A stretch of 64,000 nucleotides of DNA, taken from the NCBI GenBank assembly GCA_027475525.1, contig JAMWFC010000055.1, positions 2,381,042 to 2,445,041 of the forward strand. The letters run 5' to 3'. A program made the translations under genes and the position numbers. The stretch is from Macrolepiota albuminosa. Lineage: Eukaryota; Basidiomycota; Agaricomycetes; Agaricales; Agaricaceae. The notes below the pieces were generated by a model that saw only the letters and a program-made list of their open reading frames with translations, was not told the origin of the DNA and made no database searches. Shown piece by piece: positions 56,781-64,000 of the stretch. Position 1 is the stretch's first letter. Each line of letters opens with the position of its first letter.

Positions 56781-56883
56781 ATATTCATAACTCAACTTCT
56801 ATCATGACTTACTTTCATTATGTCTTACTGGTTCAAGCATATGTTGTTAAAGAATAGAAAGTTCACATTTATCAAGAAATGAT

Positions 56884-57114
56884 GTTACAATTCCAAGTTA
56901 TATATATTCTATTAGTACAGTATCAACAAATATCAAGTTAGATGCTAAAATATAAAAGTCAGTAATAAGTAGGTAATTAACAATCATACTCACATTTGTA
57001 AACCCAAAAAATAATGCTACAATTCCAAGTTATATGTACAGTATCAAGTTAGATGCTAAAATATAAAGTTAGTAATAAGTATATAATTAACAATCACACT
57101 TACATTTGTAAACC
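56884..57114 (-). repeat. Tandemly duplicated 3' intron module of Helitron gene
   Basis: Two units (57114-57016 and 57006-56884) share TTTACAAATGTRAGTRTGATTG, a TACTAAC/TACTGAC branch-like site and TATTTTAGCATCTAACTTG. The first unit starts at the last codons of the helicase ORF, so it is a 3' UTR intron copied in tandem. Confidence 0.6.
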
Positions 57115-60100
57115 ATTAAGAACTTCTTGATACACAATATTTGCAGTTGCTCTTGATGTATTTTCTTCTGACAAAATCACCTTGATACGATCTCCTGATG
57201 TGCATCGAGAAAGTGCAACATAGAGTTGGCCATGTGTAAAAACCGGTGATCGAAGGTCCAATCCAACATGCTTGACTGATTGCCCTTGAGACTTGTTGAT
57301 AGTCATAGCAAAGGCCAATCGAATTGGAAACTGTCTCCTGCGTAATGGTATGGGCAAATCCTCTTCAGAGGCATCTAGATTGATCCTTGGAATCAAAACA
57401 GTTGAACCTGCAAACTTGGCATCTCCACTGATAATACGACATCTGAGGACTCTAGTGCTGATGTGAGTGACAATCATTCTTGTTCCATTGCAAAGTCCTT
57501 TGGTTGTGTCCAGATTCCTGAGAAGCATGACAGGAACTCCAATCTTCAAAGCCAGTTTAGCCAAAGGCAAACTACTGGCTTTCAAAGAGTTGAGATATTC
57601 CACAGGATATAATGCAAGGCCATCAGGATTCCTGTTATCAGAGAGAACAGAATCTGCACTCTGTAAGATCCTTTCTTCCCCTGGATACCTCTCTAGAACT
57701 TCTGCATTGATCTCCTCTATATCCGAGTTCTTGCCAGAGAGAATAGTCCGGTCCAGGTAATACTGATCATTTTGAGGATGACCAATATCAGGATATGTGG
57801 AAGAAATCAATCCAGTGATAGAATTGTCATCACAGATCATCCTTTCAGGCAGTTTGACTGTTTCTCCAGGTCCTAGATTTTTCCCTGCACCAACATCCAA
57901 CAACCAAGCTGCATGAGCAATATTGTCTACAGTCTGCTCCAACCGCATATTTTGGACCAAGTAATGGACTTGAATATTATCCCAAAGTCGGCCCCTTTTG
58001 AGTGAAGCAGCAATCATCTGCTGTCTGAGTCCATGTGGAACCACTGGAAGAGTTTGCCTAAAGTCCCCTCCAAAAACCACAGTGACTCCACCAAAGGAAA
58101 TGTCATTATCAAAGATGTCTCTGAAGCTACGATCGACAGAGTCAATGGCATTTTTGTGTTGCATTGGAACTTCATCCCAAATAACAACTTTGGTGCAAAG
58201 TATGAGCTGTGATAACTGGGTTCCTCTCTTGATATTGGCAATGGATGTGTCAAGAGCAGGAATGGGAATTTTGAATCTTGAATGAGCTGTCCTACCCCCT
58301 TCCAACAATAAGGCAGCAATGCCAGATGATGCTACACATAATGCCACATCTCCATGAGAACGAACTGCAGCAGCCAGAGTATTGCAGACAAAGGTTTTGC
58401 CACATCCTCCAGCACTGTGAATGAATAGCATCCTGCCCAAATTGTTGTTCACAGAATCCATGACAGCATTGAAAGTTTCCAGTTGTTCCACATTGAACTT
58501 GGCTTTGTTTCCCTCCACTCTTTGCTTGAGGTCCTCAACATCATAATTAGTTTCATCTTCCAAAAGTCTATTGCCTAGAAGATTGATCAGTATTCAAGTC
58601 AATCTCTTATGCAAATGCCAATTACCTGGAACTATATTCCAATTCTGTTGAGCCTCTGGCATGTTGGGAAAGTCTTTCAGAGTTTTCCCAAAATTCATCA
58701 AAGTGTCATTGATGAGATAAAGGCCATAGTCATAGACATCCTCATTGGTAAAGACTCGGTCCCTGTATTGCCTAGTATGTTCCAATCTGTGTCGAAGATC
58801 ATCACAGATAGAATGTTTGAATTCGTCCCATAGAGCCTCAGGAGTGGCAGGAGCACAGTGAATCTGTGTCGAAGATCATCACAGATAGAATGTTTGAATT
58901 CGTCCCATAGAGCCTCAGGAGTGGCAGGAGCACAGTGGAATAGTGAGAGCTGATCCTAGTTGGATTGGAGCAGCTTCAGTGAGACACTGCCTCCATTCTG
59001 CATCATCCTCCAAAAGACCTAGAGCCTTGCATGCTTCTTGATAAGTGGGATAGATATGGCCATTGACTGTCCTGAGATCAGCCCATGAAGTTGCATTGGT
59101 TACAACAGTCAAGAGCATCCTGAGATAGAACCTTTCTCCCTGTCTTGGTGAAGCAAAATACATCCTTCCAATTGCTGTCCCTCTCTGCCTCTCCTTCCAA
59201 CTCCGTTTAGATGCTTCATAAACAAACTTGGTTGGAAAGTTCTGATAAGTGGTGTTATTATTGGGAAACCTGGTATTGGCTTCAAACCAAGCTGTGAGTG
59301 CAGTCTTGTCTGCATTAGGTCTAGCAGCCACCACCTGTATTGGTTCATCATCTGGGAAATAGACTTCATGCTGGTTTTCCAAGTGCACAGGCAATCTGTA
59401 CACTGAAGGATATTCAGCATGCATGTTGAATTCAAAGATGTGCCAGCAAGCCTCAGGAGCAGAAATGTATCTGGCATCCAAATGTTCCTTGATTTCATCC
59501 CTCTCCTCCCTAGCAATCTCCAAAGTTGTCCTATCATGGCCCTTGTAGATGTACTTGTGAATGTATTTGATTGCATCCACTGAAGCACAGACTTCCACAT
59601 TGATATGACATTGGAATTTGGCTGAGAGATATGGATTGTATGGGACAACATTACGATTGTCATAACGACAACCATGCTTTTCAAAAAAGCGGCCATTGTT
59701 AGGTCTGGCATATTGGGGATAGCCATCATCACCATACTGTGTAGCTTCCTGAAATTCCTTGGGATATCTCTTGGAACATTTGCCATCTACCTCTGCTCCA
59801 CATGGACCATGAACCATATTGGTAGTAACAACCTAATAACAAAGGTCAGATACTGCATTGATAATTCAAGCAAAGCCAATACCTGATACAATTGAGGCTG
59901 AGTCACTGGATCAGGAATTTGAGCAGAAACAATAGTGTCCACATGAGCTGCATCTTTGATCTTGTCATGATGATGGAAAAAGATCAAGATATGTATATGT
60001 GGAAGTCCCCTCTTTTGAAATTCAATGGTATGGACAGATGCCACACATTTTCCAAATAGACCATCTTTTATGTCCTTCAAAAGAGCATTCTTCTTGAGTT

Positions 60101-62990
60101 CAAATACTCTGGCAACAATATCTGGACGGTCAGAAGCTGTTTGCCTCTTTCCATTAACCATAGGTTCCTTTAGCAGAGCCTCTTCAATTTCTGGCCACTT
60201 TGGATTGGCAGTCATGGTGATGAAGAGATCTGGTTTATGGAAATGCCTGCAAATAGCCATAGAGTCCTGGAATAATTGCTGCATGTGTTGTTCACTTCCA
60301 ACATGAGAAGAGGGAAGGACTACCCGTCGGCTTTGCCTGCGTAAGTCTTCATCTCCAGCAGCCGCATCGACCACTCCTTGATACACTTCAGCCCTAATCT
60401 TCTTTTGATTGTGCCGGACCCAATTGAGCTTGTTCTGCTCAGTTGATGCCCATGCATCCACAACATATTGCTGAAACAGTCTGCCACTCCAAAGCAATGC
60501 AGCATTAGCTTCCAAAGCTCTTTGCTGCAGCCTATATGCATAATATGCAGTTTGGCTAACTTTTTTGGCTCTTTGTTCTCCTGCTGGTCCAAATTGAGAT
60601 TGAATATTGGTGTGAAATCCAGGTTCTCCAGTTGGAAATATAATAGTGTAATGCAGAGGAGTGTAATAGGGGTGTAGATGGCTGATTCGCTTCAATTGAC
60701 CTCCATGCAGATGCAGGACTATGTCACGGTGATCTGATCGTTCTTCAGAACCATCTCCTGGTATAATTGCAGCAACTCCTTCCTGTTCATTAGGGTTGTT
60801 ATAGCGTCGATGGTCTCCAAAGTCAGCCCTCAGTTGAACAGAAAGCCTTTGTGGTTGGCCTTCAGGTACTTCTGTCATAATCTGCTTTGCAAGCTTGTAT
60901 AAGCCAATAAAGGGATTGACTCTATGAAGCATATCTTGCAAAGAGGCCATTATCTGAGGATCCAATCTAGGATTGCTTCTCTGACGAAAAGCCAATTGTT
61001 GATTGTGATCGTAGAAGTAGAGTTGTGCATACACAGGATGATCACCTTCAGTTGGAAGCAAAGCACCTGTCAGATGATGGAGCTCTCCATTGATCCTAAA
61101 GCTGTATGGTCCTGGAGCATTCATAATCACATGGTCAATCTTGACTCCCAGAGATGTAAATGCAAAGGCTGCATTGTATTGGCGAATAGATGCTTTGAAA
61201 GCATCAGAAAGAGCATGATGGCCTTGGAGTAAGCCAAGCAGTTCTGGTGGAGCGTCTGCAAGTCTGGGCAAATCAATCTGCCCTTGTAAACAGCACATGC
61301 CAAACTTGGGATTATATAGGGTAGATCTAGACAGCTTTTCATCATCAAAATGTAGAGCATGACAGTGTGGACATGCAACATCCATAGGACCAAGATAATG
61401 TGCTGAAGGTTCATCTATATAAGGCTGTCTTCCTCTTGGAAGAGCATTTCTGCCTTGAATATGATCAACCCTTTGTAGAATAGGAGGTGCTGGTAGATTT
61501 TGCTGCCTGTTATCTCCAGGTGGATCCACATACTCCAATTCCTCCTCCATATTCTCAGCAGGATCATTCCTAGGATCATCTAGTGGATTTGGCTCAATCT
61601 CATTGTCTATGGGATGCTCCAAATACTCCAAAGGATTCTGAAGCATCTCATCAAAAGCTGCATGGATATTTTCTAACCCATGAGGATCTAAATCATTGAA
61701 ATCCTCTTCAAGATCAGCTAAATGTTGCTGTTCCCAGTCTTGCAAGATCCTTTCAGCTCTAGCCTCATTCAAAGGCCTATGTTCAGGGTTGAGATCTATA
61801 TGCTGTTGACTTTTGTTAGTCAAAGCAGCTTATAAAATAAAAGGTGTGTTTATCTCACCTCTGGCACTGGTTGTTGTAAAGCAGCCAATCCTTGCTGTTG
61901 TGTTCTCTGCTCTTCAGCCCTTATCCTTTGTACTTCAGCTAATGCCTGCTCTTCAGCTATAGCAATATTTCTGAGCTGTTGTTGCTCATGCAATACTGCT
62001 AATGCCTGTTGTTGCCTTTGCCTCTCCTCTTCTTCAGCCAAAGCAATATGTCTGAGCCGTTGCTGCTCTTGCAATACTGCTAGTGCCTGCTGTTGTCTAT
62101 CCTGCTCCTCAGCTGCAGCAATGTGCCTCAACCTTTGTTGGTCTTGCAATGCTGCTAATGTTTGTGGAGCAACCTGCTGATTAATTTGTCTTCCTCTATT
62201 CCCAAGTGCAGGTGGCAATGGTAATGGCATTGTGAAGTTTGGCAAAGCAGGCATTCTAGGTATAGGATTCCGTAAAGGAGCATCCCAACCTTCAGGCAAA
62301 TGAGTTTCAGGTATACTCATAGCAGTCCCACCAACTACAGGCTGATTGACTAATCCCACCCTATTATCTCTTCCATGCACAGCAGCTGGTAGAGGTGCTA
62401 CTATTGAAGGCACATAAGGAGCTCTATGTGCAGGAAGAGGTAGAGGTGGTATCATTCTAGGAATAGGATTTTGCAAAGGGGCATTCCATCCTTCAGGTAA
62501 ATGAGTTTCAGGAATAGCCCTAGCAAATAGATCCTCAGCAACAGTTGGTGGTCTAACAGGCCTCCTCAAAGAGCTAGAAGTATTTCCTCCAGAGCTTGAA
62601 CCAATCTGATTATTTCCCCCAGTTCTCATATCCCCCAATCCTATAGTTCCAAGTTGTACATCCTCAGATGCAAATAAGTTCATAGCAACAGTTGGTCCAA
62701 TAGGCCTTCCCAAAGAGCTAGAGGCAATCTGATCATTTCTTCCAATTCTCATATCCCCAGGTCTTATATCCCCAGTTCCCATATCCCCAGTTCCCATATC
62801 CCCAGTTCCCATATCCCCAGTTCCATAATGAAGTGGTATAACCACTGAAGTAGATCTTCTACTTCTATTTGAACGACGCTCATCAGGATCAGTCATTTGT
62901 AACTGTTGTAGCCTGCTTTGAATCCTAGCCTGCTGTCTTTGACCTTCAGGAGTACTGGGTTCATTATTAGAATGAGTAGTTGAAGATTGC
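57100..62990 (-). CDS. Helitron RepHel replication initiator/helicase (frame break at about 58940)
   Basis: Exons on minus: 62990-61859 (ATG at 62896; the frame is open upstream to an acceptor at 62991), 61802-59883, 59832-58626, 58574-57100. Introns of 56, 50 and 51 nt are phase-compatible, for example PQLYQ joined to VVTTNMVHGPCG. Order: variable N-terminus with TGDMG and Gln-rich coiled repeats, a CPHC zinc-like region, the Rep HUH motif (PHIHIL, 59991-59999), the two-tyrosine motif KYIHKYIYKG (Tyr at 59563 and 59551), then a PIF1-type helicase with GGCGKT at 58393-58410, DEVPMQHK, GGDFRQTLPVV, and NKSQGQSVKHVGLDL. It nicks and unwinds DNA for rolling-circle transposition. Near 58940 the frame shifts next to a 77-bp duplication (58784-58860/58861-58937), and a few residues normally before LWDEFKHSICDDL appear missing. 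Confidence 0.88.
59543..60010 (-). other. Rep catalytic region (HUH and Y2 motifs)
   Basis: HIH at 59991-59999 binds the metal. The tyrosine pair in KYIHKY at 59551-59565 is the expected nicking pair of Helitron Rep. A 50-nt intron (59833-59882) lies between the two motifs. Confidence 0.85.
61850..62896 (-). other. Repeat-rich N-terminus of Helitron protein
   Basis: Four tandem 15-bp units near 62760-62825 encode GTGDM. PETHLPEGWNAPL...NPIPRM occurs twice (near 62500 and 62290). Three QQQRLRHIA-type heptad-like repeats near 62160-61930 are likely coiled coil. Typical low-constraint leader. Confidence 0.65.
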
Positions 62991-63480
62991 CTGAAAAAAT
63001 AGTTTTTTAAGCATTTTCATAGCTTAAAACTATTGAAAGACACTTACATGATGAATATATCAATAGCCCAAAGTTGTCCAAGTGTTACTATAAGCTGAAT
63101 TGAATTTTTCTTGATTTTATTTAATTTTTTAAGCATTTATAAAGCTCAAAAACAATGAAAGTCACTTACTACAATAGCCCAAACTTTCACTATAAGCTGA
63201 ATTGAATTTTTCCTGATTTTTCTGTGATTTTTTCGAATTTTTTAAGCAATTTCCAAGCTCAAATACATTAAAAATCACTTACAATGATCAATCAATAGCT
63301 GAAAGTTGTCGAGCTATTGAATGTTTGTTAAGGATCATTGATCAATCAATCAATCATTACTTACTTTGTAGTTGAGTTTGAAAATTTCGCTATAAGAATG
63401 TTTGTTAATGGTCATCAATCAATCAATCAGTCAATACTTACTTTGTAATCAAGTTTCGAAGTTGTAGCTAAATTGATCAT
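62991..63480 (-). other. Array of five intron-like units with micro-exons upstream of Helitron gene
   Basis: Introns on minus: 63441-63390, 63364-63314, 63282-63190, 63169-63088, 63047-62991 (52, 51, 93, 82, 57 nt). Each starts GTAAGT; four end TAG and the last ends CAG. Exons between them are only 25, 31, 20 and 40 nt and resemble each other (ACAACTT, TTTGGGCTATTGA). Looks like a 5' leader built by tandem duplication of exon-intron blocks. Confidence 0.55.
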
Positions 63481-64000
63481 TTATTAATAGTCATCAATCA
63501 ATCAATCAGTCAATAGGATAATTCTATTTGTGAACCCCTCGGAAGTTGTGAACCCCACCATATCCCAATGATAAGTACCAAAAAGAGAAAAATAATGTTT
63601 AATTTGTCATCCCAGTCACATCAGTCACATTTGAAAGTTTGTATGATACAAGTTATCCTAAGCCTTTAACGTCGCTTGTCGCTTTGCTACCAATGTGGGG
63701 AACTACTGGCTCAAATTTACATTCCATGACTACAGCCGCATACATGAGAGGTGGAGAGGCGCAATATATCACTCTTTATTAGCCCTTTTCTGTATGTTCC
63801 GCCCTCATCTATCTGAAATAATGAGCAGCCTCTTCCTTCCGCCTTCAGTAACAAGCAGCAGTAATTTCATACCTGTCTACAGTACAAGATAAAGCCCCGG
63901 CATGAATGCACAAATTTCCAGGTAGTTCAAAGAATCCTGTCTCTTGACGCCTCCATGGCTAACTTTGAGGATTTTGCCACTCCACAGTCAACTGCTGCAT
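63481..64000. other. Right edge, no gene recognised
   Basis: Contains tcaatcaatcaatcagtcaata repeats at the left, then unique-looking sequence. A 65-codon plus ORF at 63695-63892 has no recognisable family and no supporting signals. Confidence 0.3.

Noticed and set aside
63695..63892. Small host gene at the right edge
   Set aside because: No conserved motif, no splice or start context worth calling; left as unassigned.

Overview
This window is a transposable-element graveyard from a filamentous fungus, most likely a basidiomycete (Agaricomycete). The signs are introns of about 50 nt with GTAAGT-like donors and CTAAC or CTGAC branch points, Ty3/gypsy elements (one with a chromodomain), a multi-exon RepHel Helitron, and decay dominated by CpG transitions. 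I recognise no ordinary housekeeping gene, rRNA or tRNA.

Layout. (1) 1-10284: a Ty3/gypsy element on the minus strand (family A), cut by the window edge, with its 5' LTR at 8968-10284. (2) 10285-13186 and 25119-26842: two halves of an older minus-strand Ty3-type gag-protease relic. They are split by (3) 13187-25113, a plus-strand chromodomain Ty3 element with 233-bp LTRs, a 5-bp AAAGG target-site duplication and an extra sense ORF3 after pol. (4) 28300-32271: a diverged minus-strand relic of the same ORF3-bearing family, itself hit by a solo family-A LTR (29991-30922). (5) 32272-38278: a second family-A element (minus), truncated inside pol at an LTR boundary. (6) 38279-51207: a third family-A-like element (plus) whose two LTRs do not match. 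(7) 51208-56880: AT-rich blocks, 61-bp satellite arrays and three copies of a large hairpin. (8) 56884-63500: a minus-strand Helitron gene (HUH Rep plus PIF1-like helicase) with tandem intron-like modules at both ends.

The most interesting system is in the family-A elements. Between pol and the 3' LTR each carries a gene on the opposite strand. It has six exons, a fixed 174-nt exon 5, and a six-cysteine zinc-cluster motif at the start of exon 6. The 32272-38278 copy is intact (728 codons). The first copy is a pseudogene and the third is divergent but keeps the same exon plan. The same elements are strongly enriched in the hexamers TTRSCG/CGSYAA (23 hand-counted in one 949-bp LTR).

Caution on the assembly: there are about fifty direct tandem duplications of exactly 77 bp, nearly all perfect, scattered from 4 kb to 59 kb. 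They cut across unrelated elements and shift frame each time. They look like untrimmed k=77 contig overlaps, not biology. There is also a 100-N gap. Many reading-frame breaks are therefore assembly errors, while a second class of break (CGA to TGA stops) looks like real CpG mutation.
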